DNA of 64,000 nt from JAEVLT01 sp044598425. Lineage in GTDB: Bacteria > Bacillota > Bacilli > Bacillales > Cytobacillaceae. Below are positions 7,806 through 15,945 of the stretch, piece after piece. Below the pieces are notes generated by a model. The model was not told the DNA's origin and searched no databases. It was given only the letters and a program-made list of their open reading frames with translations. How positions within the stretch are numbered: the first letter of the stretch is position 1; every line of letters starts with the position of its first letter. Both the position numbers and the translations under genes were made by a program. The stretch spans positions 1,488,001 to 1,552,000 of the forward strand of contig CP172536.1 in assembly GCA_044598425.1 (NCBI GenBank). Direction: 5' to 3'.

Positions 7806-8777
7806 ATGAACTTTTCAACGGAAATGCTGTTGCCATCAAAAGTGGTTGTTTGTGAAGTAGCTCCAAGAGATGGTTTCCAAGCTGAAAAAGTCTGGATTTC
7901 TACTGAAAAAAAAGTGGAAATCATAAAAAAATTAGCAACTACTGGAATACAATCTATGGAAATTACCTCATTTGTTCATCCTAAAGCAATTCCTCAGTTA
8001 AAAGATGCAGAGGAAGTAGTGAGACAGTCACAGGAGATAACAGGAATCAAATTCCGAGCCCTTGTTCCCAATGTCAGAGGTGCTCAGCGTGCTATTGATT
8101 CAGGGATAAAAAAATTGAAACTAATGCTCTCGGCATCAGATTCTCATAGCTTATCGAACGCTAATTGTTTAACGAAAGAAGCAATGGATGGATTTGAGCC
8201 AATTTTAGAATTAGCTGAAAAAAATAGTGTTAAAGTAGGAGGGTCCATTTCAGTTGCATTTGGTTGTCCATTTGAAGGAAAAGTAACAATAGAAAGAATC
8301 AATACGATTGTTCAGCGCTATATTGACTATGGAATAAATGAAATATCTCTGGCTGATTCAACGGGAATGGCAAATCCGCATCAGGTATACAGTATGATTG
8401 GTCAACTGAGGAATAATTTTCCTGAAATGCTCTTTACAATGCATTTGCATAATACAAGAGGAATGGCCATTGCAAATGCGGTGGCTGCTATGCAACAAGG
8501 AATTTTTAATTTTGATAGTTCCATAACGGGTCTCGGTGGATGTCCATATGCACCTGGTGCAACGGGAAATGTAGCTACAGAAGACCTTGTTCATGCATTA
8601 ACCGAAATGGGCATTGAAACAGGTATTGATCTAAATCAACTCATTAATGTAGCAAAAGAAGTTAAATCGATAATTGGCCACGATGGCGGAAGTTATATGT
8701 TACAGGCCGGGACCTGTTCGCAATTATATTTAGCACCCAAATCACAGCAAAAGCTCGAAAATATTAGATCGATCTAA
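7806..8777 (+). CDS. HMG-CoA lyase-like carbon-carbon lyase
   Basis: A 323-residue DRE-TIM metallolyase. The N-terminal signature EVAPRDGFQ contains the metal-binding aspartate. The metal-binding histidines are in TMHLHNTRG. The catalytic-cysteine loop reads GGCPYAPGATGNVATED, almost the canonical hydroxymethylglutaryl-CoA lyase signature. Family members cleave 3-hydroxy-3-methyl acyl-CoA esters into acetyl-CoA and a 3-oxoacid. It follows the ThDP gene after 69 bases with the ribosome site GAGGAG. The last codons overlap operator copy 3. Leucine catabolism genes are absent nearby, so its true substrate is probably an acyl-CoA made by the cluster. Confidence 0.85.
   Translation: MNFSTEMLLPSKVVVCEVAPRDGFQAEKVWISTEKKVEIIKKLATTGIQSMEITSFVHPKAIPQLKDAEEVVRQSQEITGIKFRALVPNVRGAQRAIDSGIKKLKLMLSASDSHSLSNANCLTKEAMDGFEPILELAEKNSVKVGGSISVAFGCPFEGKVTIERINTIVQRYIDYGINEISLADSTGMANPHQVYSMIGQLRNNFPEMLFTMHLHNTRGMAIANAVAAMQQGIFNFDSSITGLGGCPYAPGATGNVATEDLVHALTEMGIETGIDLNQLINVAKEVKSIIGHDGGSYMLQAGTCSQLYLAPKSQQKLENIRSI
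8765..8776. promoter_or_regulatory. Candidate operator TAGATCGATCTA (copy 3, perfect palindrome)
   Basis: The same 12-bp palindrome as at 4921-4932. It sits across the stop codon of the lyase gene and about 20 bases before the aldehyde dehydrogenase start. It could control an internal promoter or act as a roadblock. Confidence 0.6.
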
Positions 8778-8797
8778 AAATAAGGAGGTAATCTAAA

Positions 8798-10237
8798 TTG
8801 GCTATAAATACTAGTGCTGTTTCAAATTCAAAGGAACTTACAACAGAACAAAGACAAGAGCTAGACCATTTATTTGAAAATGCACAAAAAGCTTTAAAAA
8901 TAGTTGAATCCTATGATCAAGAAAAATTAGATAAGTTGTGTCAAGCAGTCGCCTGGGCAGTATCAAACAAACAAACTTTTAAACGCCTAGTTGATCTAGG
9001 AATTGAAGAAAGTAAACTCGGTGATTATGAAAGCCGGATGGGGAAACGCATAAAAATTCGCGGTGTCCTGAGAGACGCTCTTCGTCAAAAGAGTGTAGGT
9101 GCTGTAGAGGTTATCCCAGAAAAAGGGATCGTAAAATATGCTAAACCAGTAGGGGTAATTGGGTCGATCGTGCCAACTACAAACCCAGATTTAACACCAG
9201 CAGGGACAGCGATCAACGCCATTAAAGCGCGTGATGCTGTTATTTTCTCACCACATCCGAGATCCAAAAAGACTACTTTTGAAACTGTACGTTTAATGAG
9301 GGAAGCTCTTGAGAGAGAGGGTGCACCTGCAGATCTGTTACAATGTATAACTCAAGTCAGTCTTCCAATGACAAAAGAATTAATGGCTCGGTGTGATCTT
9401 GTACTTGCAACTGGCGGAAAAGATATGGTCAAGAGTGCTTACAGCTCAGGTACACCAGCTTATGGGGTTGGTGCTGGAAACGCAACAATGATTTATGATG
9501 AAACCGCGGATGTTGTTGAGGCTTGCCGTAATACAAGAATCAGCAAAACTTCCGATTTTGGATCAGGTTGTTCTGCAGATGGTAACCTAATCGTACACGA
9601 ATCCATTTATGATCAGGTGTTAGAACAACTTGAAGCAGAAGGCGGATATTTGGCTAACGATGAAGAAAGAGAATTACTTAAAAAGGTTATGTGGGATGAG
9701 GATGGGCATCGGTTACCGGATACTGTTGCTGTAGCTCCACAAAAATTAGCAGCAATAGCTGGTTTCGAAATTTCTGAAGATCGAAAGTTCATTGTTGTTA
9801 TTGGAGATGGAATTGGTAAGGATCATCCGTTTTCAGGAGAAAAATTAACTACATTGCTTGCTATTTATAAATATGAAGGAGAGTTTGAAAATGCTCTTGA
9901 TATGATGCGTGCTATCTATGAAGTAGCTGGAAAAGGTCACTCTGTTGGCATCTATTCATTTGACGATGATCACATCGAGCGCTTAGGTCTGGCAGCACCA
10001 GTTAGCAGAATTATGGTACGCCAACCACAATCAAAAGCAAACGCGGGTGCGTTTAATAATGGTATGCCAATGACTTCCAGTATGGGTTGCGGTACATGGG
10101 GAGGGAACATCACTTCTGAGAACGTTTCCTTAAAACATTATATGAATTATACGTGGGTCTCCCGTCCGATCCCAGAAGATAGACCATCTGATGAAGAATT
10201 ATTTGGTGAATTCTACGATCCTGAGTTAGAAAAATAA
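8798..10237 (+). CDS. Acylating (CoA-dependent) aldehyde dehydrogenase, sulfoacetaldehyde/propionaldehyde dehydrogenase type
   Basis: A 479-residue aldehyde dehydrogenase of the CoA-acylating branch, resembling EutE/PduP/SauS-type enzymes. The catalytic cysteine is C258 in SDFGSGCSADGN, and PVGVIGSIVPTTNPDLTP (about residues 115-132) is typical of the acylating group. The start is TTG after AAGGAGG. It converts an aldehyde plus CoA and NAD(P) to an acyl-CoA. Its position after the ThDP enzyme and the HMG-CoA-lyase-like protein suggests it makes the thioester that the lyase cleaves. A sulfonate substrate is possible by similarity to SauS, but nothing else in the cluster is sulfonate-specific. 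Confidence 0.88.
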   Translation: MAINTSAVSNSKELTTEQRQELDHLFENAQKALKIVESYDQEKLDKLCQAVAWAVSNKQTFKRLVDLGIEESKLGDYESRMGKRIKIRGVLRDALRQKSVGAVEVIPEKGIVKYAKPVGVIGSIVPTTNPDLTPAGTAINAIKARDAVIFSPHPRSKKTTFETVRLMREALEREGAPADLLQCITQVSLPMTKELMARCDLVLATGGKDMVKSAYSSGTPAYGVGAGNATMIYDETADVVEACRNTRISKTSDFGSGCSADGNLIVHESIYDQVLEQLEAEGGYLANDEERELLKKVMWDEDGHRLPDTVAVAPQKLAAIAGFEISEDRKFIVVIGDGIGKDHPFSGEKLTTLLAIYKYEGEFENALDMMRAIYEVAGKGHSVGIYSFDDDHIERLGLAAPVSRIMVRQPQSKANAGAFNNGMPMTSSMGCGTWGGNITSENVSLKHYMNYTWVSRPIPEDRPSDEELFGEFYDPELEK

Positions 10238-10268
10238 TTAAACTTCTTTGTCGCAACTTTAATCAAGT

Positions 10269-10312
10269 AAAAAAGGAGCAAAAACGGTTAATCGTCTTTT
10301 TGTTCCTTTTTA
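10269..10312 (+). terminator. Intrinsic terminator after the aldehyde dehydrogenase
   Basis: AAAAAGGAGCAAAAACG pairs imperfectly with the following CGTCTTTTTGTTCCTTTTT and is followed by more T. It probably ends the 4972-10237 operon. Confidence 0.65.
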
Positions 10313-10472
10313 TTCCTATTTAACTTGAACTCCCAAGATAGTAGATTCAATTAAGTTAGTTACCATTTGAAATAAAACTATTACATTTAATTATCACATC
10401 TTTTAAATCAGTCAAAATTGAAAAATACAACTCAAATTGTACAGATTTCTAAAAATAAAGGAGGAAACGTCA

Positions 10473-11315
10473 ATGAAAAGACAATTTTCTCTTGGCTATC
10501 TTACCGTTCTTGGATGTCCGCCACCTGAGATGATTTACATAGCTTCTCGAGTCGGATATGATTTCGTTAGTTTACGTCCGATATATATGGGCTTACCTGG
10601 AGAACCAAACTTTTCGTTTGCTGATAACAACGAATTAATGAGGAAAACGAAGGCTGCTCTTTCGGAAACGGGTATCAGGCTTCTAGACATTGAACTTGCT
10701 AAAATATTCGATGGTGTTGAGCCTGAAAAATATTTATCAGCAATGGAGTCGGCAGCTGAACTTGGCGGGAAACATGTTCTAAGTAGTATCTGGACAGATG
10801 ATCGAAATCTAGCTATTGAACGTTTTGCTGAACTTTGCGAATTAGCTAAGCCTTTTGGTCTTACAGTTGAATTAGAATTCGTTCCTATTGCAAGTGTTAG
10901 AGACCTTGCTGGTGCCATAGAAGTTCTAAAAACTGCCAAACAGGAGAATGCCGGTTTAATGATCGATATCCACCATTTTCATCGATCAAAAGATAAAGTG
11001 GAAGATTTAGATAATGTACCGCGTGAATGGTTCCGGTTTTTACATCTTTGTGATGCAGTGAAAGAAATCCCTGATTCATCGGAAGAAATGACACGTATTC
11101 TTCGTGAAGAACGATTATATATTGGTGAAGGAGGAATTAACGTAGCAAGTATTGTTAATAGGATGCCGAAAATTCCTTGTTCGATTGAATTGCCAAATAT
11201 CAAGCGTGTAGAAGAATTTGGATTTGAAGAGCATTCAAGGCGTTGCCTAAGATCTGCAAAAGAGTATTTTGAAGTGCATTTATATAACGATCATGGCGTT
11301 AATTACACTTTTTAG
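10473..11315 (+). CDS. Xylose-isomerase-like TIM-barrel protein (sugar phosphate isomerase/epimerase family)
   Basis: A 280-residue AP-endonuclease-2/xylose-isomerase-like TIM barrel. Typical elements are a glutamate strand (TVELEFVPIASVRDL), GLMIDIHHFHRSKD with the metal-binding D and H, RFLHLCDAVKE, and a final SIELPN strand supplying another metal-ligand glutamate. GGAGG lies eight bases before the ATG at 10473; the open frame upstream to 10437 has no ribosome site. The family includes ketose epimerases, myo-inosose dehydratase and 3-dehydroshikimate dehydratase, so the reaction cannot be fixed. It lies after the operon terminator but in the same orientation, and probably belongs to the same pathway. 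Confidence 0.8.
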   Translation: MKRQFSLGYLTVLGCPPPEMIYIASRVGYDFVSLRPIYMGLPGEPNFSFADNNELMRKTKAALSETGIRLLDIELAKIFDGVEPEKYLSAMESAAELGGKHVLSSIWTDDRNLAIERFAELCELAKPFGLTVELEFVPIASVRDLAGAIEVLKTAKQENAGLMIDIHHFHRSKDKVEDLDNVPREWFRFLHLCDAVKEIPDSSEEMTRILREERLYIGEGGINVASIVNRMPKIPCSIELPNIKRVEEFGFEEHSRRCLRSAKEYFEVHLYNDHGVNYTF

Positions 11316-11451
11316 TAAGACTGAGTAAATGGAGCACTTTTAATGTGATCAAAATGGTTAATAGCCTTGTACCTTCCATACTTAGAAAAAGATTGGCGTT
11401 AATAGGCCGATCATCTTCTTGATTGTTGATGACCCTCTTTTAAAAATATTT

Positions 11452-11490
11452 AAAACTGGATCCAACTATTAAATAGCACTCCAGTTTTTT
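11452..11490 (+). terminator. Intrinsic terminator after the TIM-barrel gene
   Basis: AAAACTGGA and TCCAGTTTT pair as a 9-bp stem. A small CTATT/AATAG stem lies inside the loop, and a run of T follows. Confidence 0.7.
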
Positions 11491-11873
11491 TATTTTTTCT
11501 ACCTCTGTGTTGACAGTTTTCCCATTTATAAGATTAATAAAATGATAAATATGAAATAAAGTGTTACTCTTTACAGAAATGGCATTGGGCTGTTTAGTTC
11601 GTAACCGTTTAACAGTACCAAATTTTCCATCTCTATGATATGATAAAATAAATATTCTTTAAAAAAAGTGAAGTAATTTTAAATACAGCGTTGATCTTAA
11701 AGCATGTTAAACATCATTTCTATACAGTCATATTTTTCTCTTTTTTTGTAAAACCTCCAAAGAAATTTTAATTATTTTTGAATTTATTAAAAAAGGAATT
11801 TATCCTGAAGTTGTAGTAAAAAAATAAAAATGGTAAATTTTTGATTTTACCTTGAGAAAGAGTGCTTTCGTTT
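11491..11873. other. AT-rich leader upstream of the shikimate-kinase-like gene
   Basis: About 380 bases without a credible gene. A TTGACA at 11510-11515 is followed 17-18 bases later by ATTAAT/TTAATA (11533-11539), a weak candidate promoter. No operator of the TAGATCGATCTA type was found here. Confidence 0.3.
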
Positions 11874-12425
11874 ATGAATAAAAGAGTATCAATCAGGGAA
11901 AAAAGTATCGTTTTTATTGGATTTATGGGTGTTGGAAAAACAACTGTTGGTGAACTAGTTGCCAAGAAATTATATAGAAGTTTTATTGATATTGATAAGG
12001 AAATTGAAAAATTTTTTAATATTCCTATCGTTGATGTTTTTAAAGTGATTGGAGAGAAAGCATTCCGTGACAAAGAAAAAGAAATAATTAAAGACTTCTG
12101 TACCCAAAAGCTAAAAGTAATTTCATTAGGTGGAGGAGCTTATTTGCAAGAAGAGGTGCGAAAAGTAACATTAGAAAATTGCATCGTCATTTTTCTGGAT
12201 ATAAATTGGCAAACGTGGAAAGAGAGACTGAATATTATAATCGATAGCAGACCGGTTTTACAGGGACTTACGATGGAAGAAATTGAAGAATTGTTTTATA
12301 AGAGACAGGCTATTTACAATTCTCATCACTCCAAACTTGAAACCGATCATTTAAACGCTAACGAGATTGCCGATTTTATTGTTGAATCGTTAAAAACAGC
12401 TTATGATATTTATGATCCACATTGA
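11874..12425 (+). CDS. Shikimate-kinase-like P-loop kinase
   Basis: A 183-residue protein with the shikimate kinase fold. Walker A is GFMGVGKTTVG, the DIDKEIE segment holds the substrate-binding aspartate, GEKAFRDKE matches GExxFRxxE, SLGGGAY is the Walker-B-like glycine loop, and DSRPVLQG is the lid. ATG 11874 is preferred, with GAGAAAGAG upstream; a GTG at 11862 lacks a site. Family members phosphorylate shikimate or gluconate. It stands alone here, with no aroA/B/C/E genes in the window. It may be a second shikimate kinase or a sugar-acid kinase serving the neighbouring catabolic cluster. Confidence 0.8.
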   Translation: MNKRVSIREKSIVFIGFMGVGKTTVGELVAKKLYRSFIDIDKEIEKFFNIPIVDVFKVIGEKAFRDKEKEIIKDFCTQKLKVISLGGGAYLQEEVRKVTLENCIVIFLDINWQTWKERLNIIIDSRPVLQGLTMEEIEELFYKRQAIYNSHHSKLETDHLNANEIADFIVESLKTAYDIYDPH

Positions 12426-12599
12426 CAAACGAATTAGACGGCTGACAACTACTCAGAATAATATAAAAATATTTTAACATATTTTTGAAAAGACAAAAAA
12501 TGATAAAAGATCAAAAGAAGGAAAATTTCCTCTTCACTTGATTCATGACCTTTCCTACAGTAAAAATATGTTGACTCTGTACTTTTGACCAGCTAAAAA

Positions 12600-12620
12600 A
12601 GCTGCTGAATCTCAGCAGCT
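12600..12620 (-). terminator. Intrinsic terminator of the pirin gene
   Basis: AGCTGCTGA and TCAGCAGCT form a perfect 9-bp stem with a 3-base loop. On the minus strand it is followed by TTTTTTAG. It lies just after the pirin stop and has A/T runs on both sides, so it may act in both directions. Confidence 0.75.
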
Positions 12621-12674
12621 GCAATTTTTTACGACTGTTGTCAAACTTCGTTATCCCCAAATGACTTAGGCAGG

Positions 12675-13691
12675 TTATCGCTTTTCAATCGTTCCATCTG
12701 CATAGCGGGCAAACCTTCCTGAGTCCTGCTCGTTTACAGGGTCAAGACGATCCCATTGCCAGCCTCCAAATTGGGTTCTTCGATATTCGTTAAAGGCATC
12801 GCGAATTTCCTTTTCCGTTGTCATGACAAATGGCCCATATTGGACGACCGGTTCTTGAATCGGTTCACCTTCAAGTACCAACATAAAGGCATCTTTTGCC
12901 CCATTCGTAATCTCAATTTCTTGGTCACCTGCCAATTTTACACGGTGAGAAGATGAAATCAATGTTCCGTCTATCTCCATTTCATTGCCTGCATAAAAAT
13001 ATATATTCCTGTTCAATGTCGCTGAAACAGACGGCAAGGTGAAAGTGGCATTTGGTTCCATATGAATAAGATAGATGCCTACATGGTTGTTTGGATCGTT
13101 TGCCCAGGAAGCAGCGGTTGGTTTTAAACTGGTTTTTCCATGTAAAGTCCCTGCAATAAGCTTCACACTCGTTTTCTTTCCTTCAGAATCAGTTGACTGT
13201 ACTTCAGAAATGTCTTCAGCCCACAGCATCTTATATTCAGGTTCGGCAAATTTATTTTTTGCTGCGAGGTTGAGCCAAATTTGGAAAAGCTCAAGCGGGT
13301 TGTTTTTATCCTGATGTACAAGCGGGAACATCTCTGTATGCTGGCAGCCTTTTCCGGTTGTAAGCCATTGGACATCCCCATTTCCATAGCGTCCCCTTGC
13401 CCCACTTGAATCAAAGTGATCAACAAATCCTTCTAGAACAATTGTTACGGTTTCAAACCCGCAGTGAGGATGGGCGGGGAAACCTGGAACGGTCGTACCG
13501 TGATACATTCTAAAACCATCACGCAACGTAAAATCCTCACCAAGATTCCTGCCTTCCAAGGACGTACTAGGACCTTGGCTTTCATTTCCTGGAGGATAAA
13601 CATCTTTATGATGCATCGTGACAATGAATGGATCTTCTGTCTGCCATTGAAAACCCAGCTGTTGAATTTTAAGTATTTTCTTATTTCCCAT
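12675..13691 (-). CDS. Pirin-family bicupin protein, probable MhqR regulon member
   Basis: A 338-residue pirin/YhhW-type double cupin. The metal-binding histidines occur in PGFPAHPHCGFETVT and the second pair in GKGCQHTEM, as in pirins with quercetin 2,3-dioxygenase activity. AAAGGAG precedes the ATG. About 135 bases upstream is a 16-bp site nearly identical to the operators in front of mhqR and mhqO, so expression is probably repressed by the MhqR-like protein and induced by quinones or other electrophiles. It likely oxidises or detoxifies aromatic diols, but pirin substrates are poorly known. Confidence 0.88.
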   Translation of the reverse strand: MGNKKILKIQQLGFQWQTEDPFIVTMHHKDVYPPGNESQGPSTSLEGRNLGEDFTLRDGFRMYHGTTVPGFPAHPHCGFETVTIVLEGFVDHFDSSGARGRYGNGDVQWLTTGKGCQHTEMFPLVHQDKNNPLELFQIWLNLAAKNKFAEPEYKMLWAEDISEVQSTDSEGKKTSVKLIAGTLHGKTSLKPTAASWANDPNNHVGIYLIHMEPNATFTLPSVSATLNRNIYFYAGNEMEIDGTLISSSHRVKLAGDQEIEITNGAKDAFMLVLEGEPIQEPVVQYGPFVMTTEKEIRDAFNEYRRTQFGGWQWDRLDPVNEQDSGRFARYADGTIEKR

Positions 13692-13826
13692 GATTTTTTC
13701 TCCTTTACAGATTATTGTGTATTATTCACGATTTTAATGATTTGATTTTGATATGGAATTGGGTTATTTAATCAAATCTTGTTATTTTAACTAAAAATAA
13801 ATTAAAATAAAATCTCGAGTCTAAAT

Positions 13827-13842
13827 ATCTTGAATACGAGAT
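13827..13842. promoter_or_regulatory. MhqR-type operator ATCTTGAATACGAGAT upstream of pirin
   Basis: It is the exact reverse complement of the site at 17659-17674 before mhqR. It matches the B. subtilis MhqR box as I recall it (ATCTcgaAttCgAGAT). A half-site ATCTCGAG lies close by at 13812-13819. The pirin gene reads away from it on the minus strand. Confidence 0.75.
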
Positions 13843-14046
13843 AATAGTAATACTTTGAGATTTCTATGTCAATCATCATTTCAATTAAGACATTAAAAAA
13901 TCAGGTAAAAATTTCCCCTTTCTTTTATTGGAAAAAGTATATGAATTCCGGAAAACAAATTGAAAGGGCTACTTTCACTGGAGAAAACGGTCACGAAAAG
14001 GTTTCAATGTGCCCGAAACTCCGTATCACCGGTGAATACGGTCAAA
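13843..14046. other. Rest of the intergenic gap between pirin and the NhaC-type gene
   Basis: The gap from 13692 to 14046 (355 bases) holds the MhqR-type operator. Near 14021-14041 there is a bulged hairpin (CCGTAT/ATACGG arms) just after the antiporter stop, without a clear T-tract. No credible gene was seen. Confidence 0.35.
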
Positions 14047-15492
14047 TCAAAAAACAAAGAAAGCACCAAAAATGTATAAAACGCTTGCAATAACTGCACC
14101 GATCACAGAAACCTTCAATTTATATCGAGCATAATCGACAAGAGAGAGATCCAGAATGGAAGCTGTTGTAATGGTTGTATCCCCCAATGGGGAAGTTAAT
14201 GCACCGAATGCTCCACTTGCAAATACAGCACCCACGGTTAATGGAATGGATGCTCCAGTTGAAACAGCCAGTGACATCCCTAAGGGCATGAACAGTCCCC
14301 AAGTTCCCCAAGAAGAACCAAGAAAGTAGCTAATAAACGAACCGAGCAGAAAGATGGTTACCGGGGTTAAAAAGGCAGGCAAGAATGTGCCCAATGTTAG
14401 CCGAATAAATCTTGAAAAACCAAGTTCCTCTGTCGATAGTGTCATGGACCAAATAAGGATAAGTAGACTGATCGCCTCCATCATTTGGTTTCCTCCATCA
14501 AAAAAGTGATACAAAAGTTCTTCTAATCGTTGGCGTCTGATGATGTAAAAAATAAACGTTAGAATAAGGGTGATGAAAACAGCCAATAGCATAACAAATG
14601 TTGCATCCGCAATCGAAAATGCTTTAGCCAGCGTTGTCGCTCCTTTAGCGGTACCATTTTGCCACAAAAGAAAGAATGTTAACGCAAGAAGCAGCAAGAC
14701 AGGAAAAATTAAATTCCACGGTTGTGCTTTTACCATTGACAACTCCCGCCTAATTCCACTTCGGTGCAGTTCATTTTTTGCCTGATCCAACTGGGTCTGA
14801 TCGATTATGCTGGAATCGTTTGCTTTGTTTACAGGTGCCCAGATGGTACGGATAATACCGATTGCCAACATCACGATTGCAAAAAAATTAAATAAAAGAC
14901 TAAGCAAGAATACTTGATAAGGAGACATTCCTAAGTGAAGCTTTTGAAGGCTGCCTCCGACTAACGACACCATAAAACCAACAAATGCTGTAGCTACGGG
15001 TAAAAGAACAATTACCGATTCTGTTGAAATATCCATGGTGAGACCGACTCTTTGCTTTGGTACGTTTATTTTTTTTATCAGTGATTTAATGACTGGGCCA
15101 ATCATCATGATTCGAAACATCGGCATCATAAACGTAAAAGGGAGCGTAATCCAGATGAATCCCAACAGCCTACGTTGGGTTTGAATTTTAGTCCCAATCC
15201 ATTCTGAAAAACCTTTAATCCCTCCTGAAATGTTCATCATTCCAACCAGCCCGCCAAAAAGATAAAGAAATGCGATGATTTTTATATTATTCCCATTGGA
15301 TAGGGTTGTAACTATGTAAGATACCGATTGGTAAGTTCCTTCTAATAAATCGCCTTTAACAAGTAATGAACCTGCAAGCAAGCCTAAGACAAGACCGGGT
15401 AAAATGTTTTTCAGCCAAATGGCCATGGAAATCACAATAAGAAAGGGTAACAACGAAAACCACGAATATCCCAAAATCTCTTCCCCCAGCAA
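14047..15492 (-). CDS. NhaC-family Na+/H+ antiporter-like membrane transporter
   Basis: A polytopic membrane protein of about 480 residues with roughly 11-12 hydrophobic helices. It resembles the NhaC group of the ion transporter superfamily: LPGLVLGLLAGSLLVKGD at the N terminus, the central STESVIVLLPVATAF, and the C-terminal SYFLGSSWGTWGLFMPLG and GAFGALTSPLGDTTITTA. Family members exchange Na+ for H+ or carry organic anions. The TTG at 15492 has a weak ribosome site; an in-frame TTG at 15474 follows GGGGGAAGAG and may be the true start. It is divergent from the phosphotriesterase-like gene and shares a 450-base regulatory region with it, so it may import that enzyme's substrate. Confidence 0.82.
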   Translation of the reverse strand: MLGEEILGYSWFSLLPFLIVISMAIWLKNILPGLVLGLLAGSLLVKGDLLEGTYQSVSYIVTTLSNGNNIKIIAFLYLFGGLVGMMNISGGIKGFSEWIGTKIQTQRRLLGFIWITLPFTFMMPMFRIMMIGPVIKSLIKKINVPKQRVGLTMDISTESVIVLLPVATAFVGFMVSLVGGSLQKLHLGMSPYQVFLLSLLFNFFAIVMLAIGIIRTIWAPVNKANDSSIIDQTQLDQAKNELHRSGIRRELSMVKAQPWNLIFPVLLLLALTFFLLWQNGTAKGATTLAKAFSIADATFVMLLAVFITLILTFIFYIIRRQRLEELLYHFFDGGNQMMEAISLLILIWSMTLSTEELGFSRFIRLTLGTFLPAFLTPVTIFLLGSFISYFLGSSWGTWGLFMPLGMSLAVSTGASIPLTVGAVFASGAFGALTSPLGDTTITTASILDLSLVDYARYKLKVSVIGAVIASVLYIFGAFFVF

Positions 15493-15945
15493 CTGACATT
15501 ATTCAAAATCTTTCTATTATTATTGCCGGCTAAGATGTTTTTCATGATTCATTATGGGGGTCTCGACTTGAAATCTGAGCGGTTGCTTGGAAAATTATAA
15601 TATGGTGGTAAGTCCTTAACCGAATAAATATCATTCAAGCCTGCCTCCTGGTTTCGAATAGTGTAGAAAAGAATTAGAAGCCTTATCACAAAATGGTGGC
15701 GGTTTCTAAGAAAGATAGATAATCATTGGTAGAAAGTAAAAGATGGATTTTACAAAAAAATTGACTTTATAGCAGATAGTTTGGTATTTTATTATCAGAT
15801 AATTCATAATATTTTTAAAGTGAAATAAGCAGCTATATTTTTATCGGTATATTTGTAAACGTTATCATTATAGTTGCTTCTATATTTTACATCTTGAAAA
15901 TCTATCAGTTTTTCAACTGGATCGTAAATGAAAGGGGAGTATGAA
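15493..15945. other. Divergent promoter region between the NhaC-type gene and the phosphotriesterase-like gene
   Basis: About 450 AT-rich bases with no credible gene. It contains a consensus cre box (15854-15867). No other recognisable operator was found. Confidence 0.5.
15854..15867 (+). promoter_or_regulatory. CcpA cre box TGTAAACGTTATCA
   Basis: A full match to TGWAARCGYTWNCA. It lies about 80 bases before the phosphotriesterase-like gene, which suggests carbon catabolite repression of this gene and perhaps of the divergent transporter. Confidence 0.75.

Noticed and set aside
5970..10237. Assignment of the cluster to taurine/sulfoacetaldehyde degradation (Xsc and SauS)
   Set aside because: The aldehyde dehydrogenase resembles SauS, but the ThDP protein does not look like Xsc at its N terminus, and no phosphotransacetylase, sulfite exporter or sulfonate transporter is present.
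13866..14093. 75-codon plus-strand frame between pirin and the NhaC-type gene
   Set aside because: No ribosome site, overlaps the end of the antiporter gene, and its composition is unlike a real protein.
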